Assembly: GCA_016234025.1 (NCBI GenBank)
Contig: JACQLL010000003.1
Location: 1 to 13,479 of the forward strand
Length of the DNA stretch: 13,479 nt
From: Candidatus Pacearchaeota archaeon
GTDB taxonomy: Archaea > Nanobdellota > Nanobdellia > Pacearchaeales > GW2011-AR1
Direction of reading: 5' to 3'
Shown: positions 7,596-13,257 of the stretch, in pieces
Position numbering within the stretch: the stretch's first letter is position 1
Layout: the number at the start of each line of letters is the position of its first letter
Program-made: the position numbers and the translations under genes
Notes under the pieces: generated by a model
Told to the model about the DNA's origin: nothing
The model's input: the letters and a program-made list of their open reading frames with translations, nothing else
Database searches by the model: none

Positions 7596-7605
7596 CCTTT
7601 TAAGC
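7596..7605 (-). promoter_or_regulatory. TATA-like element of the 6919-7575 gene inside site B
   Basis: The minus strand reads GCTTAAAAGG, centred about 26 nt before the ATG at 7575. It overlaps the first box of site B (7598-7604), so one element may serve recombination and transcription. Confidence 0.35.
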
Positions 7606-7718
7606 TTTTCGTTTGCCAAAAAACGCAAGGGGTTCGGAACTCAAAAATCCTGCGAATTTTTGCCACGTTGCACTTTCAAAAATCAGAGATTTTTCAGGAC
7701 ACATAACAGACATTAAAC
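7598..7718 (+). repeat. attC-like cassette junction, site B
   Basis: The right end is ATAACA-GAC-ATTAAAC (7703-7718), matching the shared ATAACA-N3-RTTAWRY pattern. The left box TTTTAAG (7598-7604) pairs with it, and GAGCCG (7590-7595) just outside pairs with CGGCTC (7718-7723). Inside are small hairpins such as AAAAATC-aga-GATTTTT. It separates two minus-strand genes. Orientation is set only by the right-end pattern. Confidence 0.5.
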
Positions 7719-7766
7719 GGCTCGAACCTTGCAAGTCCTCGACCCATATTTGCTAACGCAAACATC

Positions 7767-7852
7767 GCTTAATCGCATATGTTCCCACCCAATAGGAGAA
7801 ATTGTTGCTCTGTGCTTCGCACAAAATGCCTTTGCTGTCGCAAAGGTTATTC
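7767..7852 (-). repeat. attC-like cassette junction, site C (minus orientation)
   Basis: Read on the minus strand it opens with GAATAAC (7846-7852), which contains the stop codon of the TrmB-like gene. It closes with GCGATTAAGC (7767-7776), whose first nine bases are identical to part of site F. Between are two clean hairpins: CCTTTGC/GCAAAGG (7829-7835/7840-7846) and GTGC/GCAC (7812-7815/7819-7822). The first could also act as a terminator for the TrmB-like gene, although no T-run follows. Confidence 0.45.
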
Positions 7853-8593
7853 TTTGGCGAGTTTCCATAATTGATAAAAGAAACTGATAAACGAAGTCGC
7901 TGTATTTTCATCATAAATCATTGTGCAAGAAAAAGGTTCGTTATAATTTAAGATTAAAACTTTGTCTTTTCCAAAAATATCAATAGTCACAGGAGTTAGG
8001 CCCTCTAAAACCTTTGATTCTGTATATTTCATTTTTTCAAATTTATCAAAATAATCTCTTTTTTCTGAAAAAATGTGTTTGGCGGTTATTTTTTTCTTTA
8101 TCCTTTTTTCCGTCCAAACTATCCAAAACTCATTGAATCTCTTATCTTTTCTTTCAGTTATTCCCATGCCAAGTATTTCTTCACCTTTCTTTATGCTTTC
8201 AAGAGCCTCGTCAGCAGCAGTTTTAATCCCTATAAATCCTGTATAAGTAATCGCTTTAACTTCTTTAGTTTTCTTTTCTCTAATTTTTTCAAATTTCGGA
8301 ATTTCTTTTTTGATTATTTGTTCATCTTTTTCAAGTTCTTCTTTTTGTTTATTCAAATATTCTAAAATTTGCGATGGTGAAGCCGCAGTATAATGTTTAA
8401 TTTTATTTACAACAGACTCGCTAACTAAACCTTTTTTCTTTAAGGATTCTAGAATCTCGTATATCTTACCAGAATTTAAACCAGAATTTTTTAATATCTC
8501 TCCGGATTTTGAAGTCCCTTCTTTGATTAACGTAAGATAAACTATACTTTCATTATGCGTTAATCCTATATGCTCTAGTATTTTCGTGTCCAT
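7847..8593 (-). CDS. TrmB-family transcriptional regulator
   Basis: 248 aa. The N-terminal winged helix (about 1-65) matches the TrmB family: LEHIGLTHNESIVYLTLIKEGTSKSGEILKNSGLNSGKIYEILESLKKKGLV. A coiled-coil linker follows (about 75-110, KQKEELEKDEQIIKKEIPKFEKIREKK). The C-terminal regulatory domain runs from about 113 to 248 and has the LGMGITERKD...FNEFWIVWTEKRIKKKI layout of TrmB/PLD-like effector domains. Known TrmB proteins repress or activate genes in response to sugars or other small ligands. It is divergent from the 8689/9434 gene pair across a 95-bp region with facing TATA boxes (8615-8623 minus, 8657-8667 plus), so that pair and itself are the likely targets. The ligand is unknown. 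The stop codon lies inside site C. Confidence 0.85.
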   Translation of the reverse strand: MDTKILEHIGLTHNESIVYLTLIKEGTSKSGEILKNSGLNSGKIYEILESLKKKGLVSESVVNKIKHYTAASPSQILEYLNKQKEELEKDEQIIKKEIPKFEKIREKKTKEVKAITYTGFIGIKTAADEALESIKKGEEILGMGITERKDKRFNEFWIVWTEKRIKKKITAKHIFSEKRDYFDKFEKMKYTESKVLEGLTPVTIDIFGKDKVLILNYNEPFSCTMIYDENTATSFISFFYQLWKLAKE

Positions 8594-8614
8594 AGTATTT
8601 TTTATGAAAGAAGA

Positions 8615-8623
8615 GTTTTTAAT
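8615..8623 (-). promoter_or_regulatory. TATA box of the TrmB-like gene
   Basis: The minus strand reads ATTAAAAAC, centred 26 nt before the ATG at 8593, indicating a leaderless mRNA. It is separated by about 34 bp from the divergent TATA box at 8657-8667. A G-run (8648-8652) between them could be part of a regulator site. Confidence 0.45.
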
Positions 8624-8656
8624 CTTTTCTATTACTCTACACTTGGTGGGGGATAA

Positions 8657-8667
8657 TTTTTATATAG
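8657..8667 (+). promoter_or_regulatory. TATA box of the 8689-10123 gene pair
   Basis: TTTTTATATAG, centred 27 nt before the ATG at 8689, which has no ribosome-binding site. It is the strongest-looking TATA box in the accessory region. Confidence 0.5.
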
Positions 8668-8688
8668 TAGGATTTTTGTTAATTTGAT

Positions 8689-9444
8689 ATGACAAATGAA
8701 AATGAAGAAAGAGAACTAGAGAAACTAATAAAACATTTTGTAGTCAGAGCAGGAGAGAGCGGACTTCATATTGATCAGGATATCACAACAATGGAGGGAT
8801 ATGAATTTCGGTGTTGGCCTTATATTTGGACAGACTCCGCCTTATCATCATTATATTTTAGATTGGGGCCAACTTATTCGCTTGATTTTAGTGATGTATT
8901 AGAATTTGAAGGAACAATACCTCGGAACCCTGAAAAACAGAAAGAAATATTAGACTCAATTTTACAAGCTCGCCCTTGGGCTACGAGAAGACTTATAAGA
9001 AGTTTAGCAAGTAAATTAACTCCCTTGCCTAAACTGGATTGTCTTGATTTTGAGATTCAAACTGATTTGGATGATTCAGATTATAGAACAATATTCCAGT
9101 TTGGATTGGGATATCTTTCAGAACCTTGGGGGATTCGTTCACCACCACGCCAAGAGAATTATCAAAACAAAGAAGGATTTGAACGTGAATTAAGAAAGTG
9201 GCATGATTTTTATCTTCCAGTAATTCAAAAATATGGTGAAAGATTCAGAGAAATTATGGTTTTAGGAAAAGAATTAAATTGTCATAAGAAGGGAGTTTTA
9301 GTCAAATGTGGAGAATATTGTTTTGACGTTAATAATGAAAGTGTAGACGCTACTAAAAGAGCCATAGATTTGGGCTTTGAAATTTGTCAAGATGAACAAT
9401 TAGATGCCTTGCTAAACAAGAGAGGAGCAAAAGATGAAAGATAG
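8689..9444 (+). CDS. Hypothetical protein, first of a tandem paralogous pair
   Basis: 251 aa, family not recognised. The start EERELEKLIKHFVVRAGESGLHI, the PYIWTDSALSSLYF segment and the end RAIDLGFEICQDEQLDALL have counterparts at the same places in the following gene (RKLEELVKYYYESAGKSGLGI, PVIWTSVT, ITMGFAMLKDEELHEALE). The pair therefore arose by duplication and diverged strongly. The middle is mixed alpha/beta with many Trp and Tyr residues, a LASKLTPLPKLDCLDF segment and no obvious catalytic motif. It looks soluble and intracellular. It is transcribed from a leaderless promoter divergent from the TrmB-like gene and overlaps the next gene by 11 bp. Confidence 0.7.
   Translation: MTNENEERELEKLIKHFVVRAGESGLHIDQDITTMEGYEFRCWPYIWTDSALSSLYFRLGPTYSLDFSDVLEFEGTIPRNPEKQKEILDSILQARPWATRRLIRSLASKLTPLPKLDCLDFEIQTDLDDSDYRTIFQFGLGYLSEPWGIRSPPRQENYQNKEGFERELRKWHDFYLPVIQKYGERFREIMVLGKELNCHKKGVLVKCGEYCFDVNNESVDATKRAIDLGFEICQDEQLDALLNKRGAKDER
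9421..9427 (+). promoter_or_regulatory. Shine-Dalgarno site of the 9434 gene
   Basis: AGAGGAG, 6 nt before the ATG at 9434 and inside the end of the previous gene. It fixes the start and supports translational coupling. Confidence 0.65.
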
Positions 9445-10123
9445 AAGCGAAGAACAAAGGAAACTTGAAGAATTAGTCAAATATTACTATGAATCTGCTG
9501 GAAAAAGCGGTTTGGGTATTACAAGCTGGAGCAATGACATTAATCAAGGCGAGGATTTTAATATCCCAGTAATTTGGACATCAGTCACCCACGAACCAGA
9601 ATATTCTGGCTTAATTGCATTAGAGTTCGATGTTGATTACACCTTTAATTGTAAAATAAAACCCAATAAAGAAGGAAGAGAAGAGCAGGTTTTTACTTGT
9701 CATCAGAATGGAGACGTTAAAGGAATTAAGAAGAATTTAACTGATATGTTCGGGCTTGAAGCATATATATGCAGAATTGAACCTAAAATTCTATTAAATC
9801 ATTATGGTCTTAAGTTTGATTTCCCAGACCAGACTAACGTAATTAGCGTTGTTATGGAAAGACATGATAAACCAGATTTTAGTAGTATGTTACGTGAAGA
9901 TGAAATGACCGACAAAAATGAACAAGAAATTCTTAACAAGTTAAGGGCTCCCTTATTATCAAATGGCTCACAATACAGATTTAGAATGTTAAGAACAGGC
10001 AACAGATTTGATAATGGAGATTATGCGGGCGTTGTTGTAGAGATTATTACTATGGGTTTTGCAATGTTAAAAGATGAAGAACTTCACGAGGCCTTGGAAA
10101 GTGCGAGAGATACATACACGTAA
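9434..10123 (+). CDS. Hypothetical protein, second of a tandem paralogous pair
   Basis: 229 aa, a divergent paralogue of the gene before it. The shared parts are the N-terminal helix (residues about 8-29), the PVIWT strand near 45 and the C-terminal MGFAMLKDEELHEALE helix. Between them lies a beta-rich region (LIALEFDVDYTFNCKIKPN; LKFDFPDQTNVISVVME). No recognised domain, signal or membrane segment. It has a good Shine-Dalgarno site and an 11-bp overlap with its partner, so it is the second gene of a two-gene operon under the probable control of the TrmB-like regulator. It ends 17 bp from the convergent RelE-type gene, with no junction site between, so both groups appear to share one large cassette. 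Function unknown; a hetero-oligomer with its paralogue is a reasonable guess. Confidence 0.7.
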   Translation: MKDRSEEQRKLEELVKYYYESAGKSGLGITSWSNDINQGEDFNIPVIWTSVTHEPEYSGLIALEFDVDYTFNCKIKPNKEGREEQVFTCHQNGDVKGIKKNLTDMFGLEAYICRIEPKILLNHYGLKFDFPDQTNVISVVMERHDKPDFSSMLREDEMTDKNEQEILNKLRAPLLSNGSQYRFRMLRTGNRFDNGDYAGVVVEIITMGFAMLKDEELHEALESARDTYT

Positions 10124-10140
10124 TCTATCGCTAATAACTT

Positions 10141-10470
10141 TCAATACCCAAACCTTCTTTCATAATCTTTGTGGTCCATCCATTCAAGAATTATAGACAA
10201 AACACAAACTTCTCCATTTGCCACAGAGTAAATCAATCTCCAACCCTTTGGCAAATCATATTTCCAAAGATTATCAATTCCGTACTTATCAATGTAAACT
10301 TTTGGAATTAACCTTTTTTGTATCCTTATCCCACAAAAAGCATTTTCTTCCAAGTCATCAAATGCTCTATTTATCCACTCATAAAGTTTTTTATCTTCTG
10401 TTTTTGAATCTTTAAGTTTCTCAAAACTTTCTTTCAGTTTATCTTCAGCAAATTTTATTTGTGATTTCAT
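10141..10470 (-). CDS. RelE/ParE-superfamily toxin, archaeal type
   Basis: 109 aa, the usual size for RelE-type toxins. Family features: an N-terminal helical hairpin (about 1-42), GIRIQKRLIPKVYIDKYGI with several basic residues, the diagnostic YDLPKGWRLIYSV strand (about 71-83), and a C-terminal EWMDHKDYERRFGY (96-109) carrying the basic/Tyr residues that in RelE cut mRNA in the ribosome A site. It overlaps the upstream winged-helix gene by 4 bp (ATGA, 10467-10470), the classic antitoxin-toxin arrangement. Regulation is probably by the partner on the palindrome at 10746-10766. Whether it is a ribosome-dependent RNase (RelE-like) or a gyrase inhibitor (ParE-like) cannot be settled here; the C-terminus favours RelE. 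Confidence 0.82.
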   Translation of the reverse strand: MKSQIKFAEDKLKESFEKLKDSKTEDKKLYEWINRAFDDLEENAFCGIRIQKRLIPKVYIDKYGIDNLWKYDLPKGWRLIYSVANGEVCVLSIILEWMDHKDYERRFGY

Positions 10471-10745
10471 CTTGATAGGTTAGGTTTGTTAAGGTATTTT
10501 CTTACTAACTCTAGATTCCAAATCCAAACAACCCATCCCTCTTTATCTTGCGCTATTTTTCCAGATTCTAATAGATAGTCAAATATCACGCAAAAAGTTT
10601 GGTAAATCATTTTTCTAGGTAATGCTTCCCAGAGAGACTTTTTTTTATATTCTCCAGAGTTCTCTCTAATAAATTCTTCTACCATTAGGATAGTGTCTAA
10701 TTGTGGGTAGTGCAAAATATTTTTTCTCAATATTTCTTGTGGCAT
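10467..10745 (-). CDS. Winged-helix protein, probable antitoxin of the RelE-type toxin
   Basis: 92 aa, co-transcribed with and overlapping the RelE-type toxin. The central VEEFIRENSGEYKKKSLWEALPRKMIYQTFCVIFDYLLESGKI has the helix spacing of a winged-helix domain. It is followed by a beta-wing (AQDKEGWVVWIWN) and a basic C-terminal tail (LVRKYLNKPNLSR) that could wrap the toxin. Similar small winged-helix genes next to relE occur in archaea (general knowledge, not checked). This differs from ribbon-helix-helix or AbrB-type RelB. The transcript is leaderless: TATA box 25 nt upstream (10766-10775), with a palindrome filling the gap, so DNA binding by this protein would block the start site and autoregulate the pair. 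Confidence 0.75.
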   Translation of the reverse strand: MPQEILRKNILHYPQLDTILMVEEFIRENSGEYKKKSLWEALPRKMIYQTFCVIFDYLLESGKIAQDKEGWVVWIWNLELVRKYLNKPNLSR

Positions 10746-10766
10746 GGTTATACATACTTGTATACC
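10746..10766. promoter_or_regulatory. Palindromic operator of the toxin-antitoxin pair
   Basis: On the minus strand, GGTATACA-AGTA-TGTATAACC is an inverted repeat with one extra base in the right arm. It fills the space between the TATA box and the antitoxin start codon, covering the predicted transcription start. This is the typical position for an autorepressor site. Confidence 0.6.
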
Positions 10767-10775
10767 TATAAAAAT
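10766..10775 (-). promoter_or_regulatory. TATA box of the toxin-antitoxin operon
   Basis: The minus strand reads ATTTTTATAG, centred 25 nt before the ATG at 10745, implying a leaderless mRNA. Confidence 0.5.
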
Positions 10776-10866
10776 CTTTCGCTTTTGAGATATTTCTTCT
10801 TTATCAGAAAAAGAAGCAAAAATATCGCAACAACTTCTCTTATACGTTACCTGTCCTGAAAAGTGA

Positions 10867-10947
10867 TTTTAACTCAAAATGTTAACGCATTTTGCCCCGC
10901 TGCGCTCTCCTCACTATGTTCGTCGGGAGACATAACACCGATTATAT
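10867..10947 (+). repeat. attC-like cassette junction, site D
   Basis: Starts with TTTTAAC (10867-10873), then TGTTA (10880-10884), which pairs with TAACA in the right end. The right end is ATAACA-CCG-ATTATAT (10932-10947). Between is the GC-rich stretch from GCCCCGCTGC (10894-10903) to CGTCGGGA; the first ten bases recur next to site G on the opposite strand. It separates the toxin-antitoxin operon from the deaminase gene. Confidence 0.55.
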
Positions 10948-10982
10948 TCAATTTAATTTTCAAATCCTACTGATGATAAACA

Positions 10983-10990
10983 TTATAAAG
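10983..10990 (+). promoter_or_regulatory. TATA box of the deaminase gene
   Basis: TTATAAAG, centred about 25 nt before the ATG at 11012. This decides the start there rather than at in-frame upstream ATG codons, which would run back through site D. Confidence 0.5.
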
Positions 10991-11011
10991 AACTCCGCCT
11001 TAATCAATAGT

Positions 11012-11452
11012 ATGAACGATGAAAAATTCATGAAGTTAGCGATTGATGAAGCTAAAAACGCACCTTTTCCTTTTGGTTGTGTTTTAGTAAAAGATAATCA
11101 AGTTATTGCTACTGGTAAATCTGGCGAAACAAATAATTTTGACCCGACCGCACACGCAGAAATTAATGCGATTAGAAGTGCGTGTGAAAAACTACATTCC
11201 AAAGACTTATCAGGTGTAACTTTGTACTCAACTTGCGAACCTTGTCCGATGTGTTTCTCTGCTTCTTGGTGGGCAAATATCAGTAGAATCGTCTTTGGAA
11301 TTTCGCTTGAAGAATCGTCAAAATTATTTGGAAATCAAGAAATCCTTGTTAGTGCCTATTATCTTAATGGAAAAGGTGCTAATAAAATTGAAATAAAAGG
11401 CGGAGTTCTAAAAGAAGAAGTTATTAGATTGTATGACGGATTTGAAAATTAA
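11012..11452 (+). CDS. Nucleoside/guanine deaminase, cytidine deaminase superfamily
   Basis: 146 aa from the leaderless ATG at 11012. The zinc-binding catalytic residues are intact: HAE with His48 and Glu50, and PCPMC with Cys78 and Cys81. The contexts DPTAHAEINAIRSAC and YSTCEPCPMCFSASWWA are closest to guanine deaminases of the GuaD (B. subtilis) type, which turn guanine into xanthine and ammonia. TadA-like tRNA adenosine deaminase or another base/nucleoside deaminase is possible, but the C-terminus (KEEVIRLYDGFEN) is not TadA-like. Soluble, single-gene cassette between sites D and E, with its own archaeal promoter. Its TAA stop lies inside the first box of site E. Similar deaminases occur mainly in bacteria, so this may be a cross-domain acquisition (inference). 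Confidence 0.85.
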   Translation: MNDEKFMKLAIDEAKNAPFPFGCVLVKDNQVIATGKSGETNNFDPTAHAEINAIRSACEKLHSKDLSGVTLYSTCEPCPMCFSASWWANISRIVFGISLEESSKLFGNQEILVSAYYLNGKGANKIEIKGGVLKEEVIRLYDGFEN

Positions 11453-11529
11453 ACTTCTCCGCTTCGCTCCGACCACGCTGCGCTCTCGCTTCACTGCGTT
11501 ACGCTCGGGACACATAACAAGGGTTATAC
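11448..11529 (+). repeat. attC-like cassette junction, site E
   Basis: Begins with ATTAAAC (11448-11454), which holds the deaminase stop codon. It continues through mini-repeats of the type CTTCGCTCC, CTGCGCTCT and GTTACGCTC, and ends with ATAACA-AGG-GTTATAC (11514-11529). The final GTTATAC differs from the integron R' core GTTRRRY only at one position. The 26-nt right end matches a minus-strand stretch at site G (12461-12486) at 22 of 26 positions. Confidence 0.6.
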
Positions 11530-11603
11530 GCAATCGCTATGGGGCAATTCAAAAGTAAAAGTTTATTAAGAAGAGTACAAGAATAGATATTGGGTGCAAT
11601 AAA

Positions 11604-11837
11604 ATGGCTATACTTGCAGAAAAATTTATGAAAATGTCTTTGGACGAAATCGCACGACTATTTCCTAGTCAAAAATGTGAATGTGGTGCAGTTATGGAAG
11701 AGCATCCAGATGAGCAATACGCGATTTCTGGAAAACCCGTATGTAGCGATTGTTATTTTTCTGCACTTGGAAAAGAAATAGAAAGGCACCCAATCTATAA
11801 TCCTACAAGAATTGCCCGTTCGCGACTTTCTCGCTAA
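11604..11837 (+). CDS. Small Cys4 (zinc-ribbon-like) protein
   Basis: 77 aa, no family recognised. KCECG (Cys25, Cys27) and VCSDC (Cys47, Cys50) form a CxC...CxxC set, likely one structural zinc site between an N-terminal helix (MAILAEKFMKMSLDEIARLF) and a basic tail (NPTRIARSRLSR). The first Cys pair has an unusual single-residue gap. Size and charge suit a nucleic-acid-binding or adaptor protein. ATG 11604 is chosen because GGGTG lies 9 nt upstream and a TATA-like TTTATTAAG (11562-11570) predicts a 13-nt leader; Met9 is an alternative. It is a one-gene cassette between sites E and F, and its TAA stop lies inside the first box of site F. Confidence 0.65.
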   Translation: MAILAEKFMKMSLDEIARLFPSQKCECGAVMEEHPDEQYAISGKPVCSDCYFSALGKEIERHPIYNPTRIARSRLSR

Positions 11838-11900
11838 TCGCTCGAACCACATTGCATTCTCAAGTCTGCGGACTTTCGGGGCGTATAACAGCGATTAAGT
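11832..11900 (+). repeat. attC-like cassette junction, site F
   Basis: The left box CGCTAAT (11832-11838) contains the stop codon of the preceding gene. TAATCGCT (11835-11842) pairs perfectly with AGCGATTA (11890-11897). The right end is ATAACA-GCG-ATTAAGT (11885-11900). GCGTATAAC (11881-11889) is the exact reverse complement of GTTATACGC (11523-11531) that opens this cassette at site E. Confidence 0.6.
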
Positions 11901-11923
11901 GAAATTATTACTCGGCGCTAGAA

Positions 11924-12232
11924 TTAGTGCTCTATTCTTCCCACCTGAAGATCATGATAAAGAGGGGTTTCTTTAAATCGCTCATAAAAAGGCTGGAACA
12001 TATCAGTTCTTTGGTATGTTATATCCCCTTTCATTTCCCGTTCCCTTACTAGACCTGCTCTTTCAAATAGCAACGCAATTCTTGGATCGATATCTGGATT
12101 CGTTTCATGTGTTGCAAGCTCGTCCAATGCTGCGATAATCCTCTGACCATCTTGGCTTACTAGTTGCTCTATCAGCCTTGGATTAAAACTTGTTCCAGAT
12201 TCCATCGTATTTCTTTGGGAGTAGAAACTCAT
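11924..12232 (-). CDS. Hypothetical protein
   Basis: 102 aa and unrecognised. A Ser/Asn-rich N-terminus (about 1-20) is followed by helices: LIEQLVSQDGQRIIAALDELA, PRIALLFERAGLVREREMKG and MFQPFYERFKETPLYHDL. The middle of this (DPRIALLFERAGLV...DITYQR) is weakly reminiscent of a small winged helix. No catalytic or metal motif. The upstream sequence lacks a ribosome-binding site; a TATA-like CTTTAATA at 12233-12240 (minus) is too close for the ATG at 12232 and would suit a start at the in-frame ATG at 12205 (93 aa) better, though at a longer spacing than usual. It lies between sites F and G, against the direction of site F. Confidence 0.5.
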   Translation of the reverse strand: MSFYSQRNTMESGTSFNPRLIEQLVSQDGQRIIAALDELATHETNPDIDPRIALLFERAGLVREREMKGDITYQRTDMFQPFYERFKETPLYHDLQVGRIEH

Positions 12233-12380
12233 TATTAAAGTTTTCGGTTCTCGCCGCCTGCGTCATAACTCACAGGAGGAAAATTAATTCTCATTAACAT
12301 TCAACCCAATTTTCACTCGTGCCTTCCATTCTCAAATTTCTTAACGCTAATAGGATTAGCTAAAATTTGGAAGTCAGGTC
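12233..12380. other. Gene-free spacer with a short perfect palindrome
   Basis: Together with site G this forms a stretch of over 300 bp without a supportable gene. GCTAAT-AGG-ATTAGC (12346-12360) is a perfect inverted repeat resembling a contracted version of the ATAACA-N3-RTTA junction. Nothing else is recognisable. Confidence 0.35.
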
Positions 12381-12480
12381 AACTAACATCAGGGATATAC
12401 GAAGTTTTTCTGAAGCGTAGCGGAAGAAAAATTTGGGTGAAGCCCGAGCCGAGGGATGAACCGTATATCCCTTGTTAAGT
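12381..12480. repeat. attC-like imperfect palindrome, site G
   Basis: Outer boxes are AACTAAC (12381-12387) and GTTAAGT (12474-12480; perfect GTTRRRY). Inner arms GGGATATACG (12392-12401) and CGTATATCCC (12462-12471) pair perfectly. The flanks GGTC (12377-12380) and GACC (12481-12484) extend the stem. The 60-nt centre holds smaller stems (TTTTTCT/AGAAAAA). This is the R''-L''-loop-L'-R' layout of integron attC sites. Orientation is ambiguous: GTTAAGT favours plus, but on the minus strand the sequence beyond it matches sites D and E. Confidence 0.6.
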
Positions 12481-12596
12481 GACCCGAACGAAACGTAGTG
12501 GAGTGAAAGTGCAGCGGGGCTTGAGTAATTTTCAGAGGCGTTCTATCCAATAAGCGAATGCGATGCATTAAAAACAAGAATAAAGGGGGCAAAAGA

Positions 12597-13235
12597 TTAC
12601 AGTAAATTTTCAAGAAAAAGTTTAGCTTCTTTTTTGGTTTCCTCCATAGACATATTTGTAGTATTATAAAGGATGGAAGGTACTCCTTGAAAACAATCAA
12701 GTGCTCCACTTCCATTTCTTACAGCATCATAAAATGATTGAGTTTCATCGGCTTGTCTTTTCATGTATTCAAGCGTTTCATATTTATCTCCATTATGGTC
12801 GTTTTCAATTCTTGCAAATGCAACATTTGCATCAGCATTTAGATAAATAATTCCGCTTGCTCTCTCTAAACTTTGTGGTTGTAAAAGAGTATAAGTATCT
12901 TGATATGAAACACCCTGAACTTTTCCATGTATAAAATTATCCATCCATCCTCTTTGAGAAAGGACTCTATTGTATTCATCTCTCCAGTTTTTAAGATGTT
13001 CATTGGTTAATCTCGCATCTGTTGCAAAAATTAATCTGTCTGTTTGAACATCTCCAAAAGGCGTTCCTCCACCTAATAATTTTAATGCAGGAATTACAAA
13101 ATCGGAGTAGGGCAAATAAAATGTAAATGTGCATTCTCCATATTCTTCGGCTAAACTTTTTATCAATGTAGTTTTACCTGTTCCATCTAAACCAGTAACC
13201 ACAATCCATGGTGCTTTATTTTTGTGTTCGTTCAT
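12597..13235 (-). CDS. Thymidylate kinase-like P-loop nucleotide kinase
   Basis: 212 aa, the usual size of dTMP kinases and deoxynucleoside kinases. The Walker A loop GLDGTGKTT (15-23) follows a hydrophobic strand IVVT. TDRLIFATDARL (65-76) corresponds to the segment before the lid, and SQRGWMDNFIHGKVQGVSYQ (93-112) sits where TMKs have DRYxxSxxAYQ, so the usual DR is altered to QRGWMD. GIIYLNADANVAFARI (128-143) is the TMK LDVxPExAxxRI strand, and KYETLEYMKRQADE follows. It would phosphorylate a (deoxy)nucleotide or nucleoside with ATP; substrate unclear because of the altered lid. A TATA box lies at 13258-13267 (minus), about 27 nt before the ATG, with leaderless mRNA. It lies between sites G and H as a single gene. 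Confidence 0.8.
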   Translation of the reverse strand: MNEHKNKAPWIVVTGLDGTGKTTLIKSLAEEYGECTFTFYLPYSDFVIPALKLLGGGTPFGDVQTDRLIFATDARLTNEHLKNWRDEYNRVLSQRGWMDNFIHGKVQGVSYQDTYTLLQPQSLERASGIIYLNADANVAFARIENDHNGDKYETLEYMKRQADETQSFYDAVRNGSGALDCFQGVPSILYNTTNMSMEETKKEAKLFLENLL

Positions 13236-13257
13236 AAATAGAGAAATTAATAAGTAA

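Noticed and set aside
7829..7846. Simple terminator for the TrmB-like gene
   Set aside because: The 7-bp hairpin lacks the T-run that archaeal termination needs, and it is better explained as part of junction site C.
10892..11011. N-terminal extension of the deaminase back to 10892
   Set aside because: It would be encoded by the junction site D and the promoter. The TATA box spacing and the conserved start of the domain support 11012.
12389..12715. Open frame on the - strand spanning site G and the end of the kinase-like gene
   Set aside because: It runs through a palindromic junction and the 3' end of a real gene in another frame; the composition is not protein-like.
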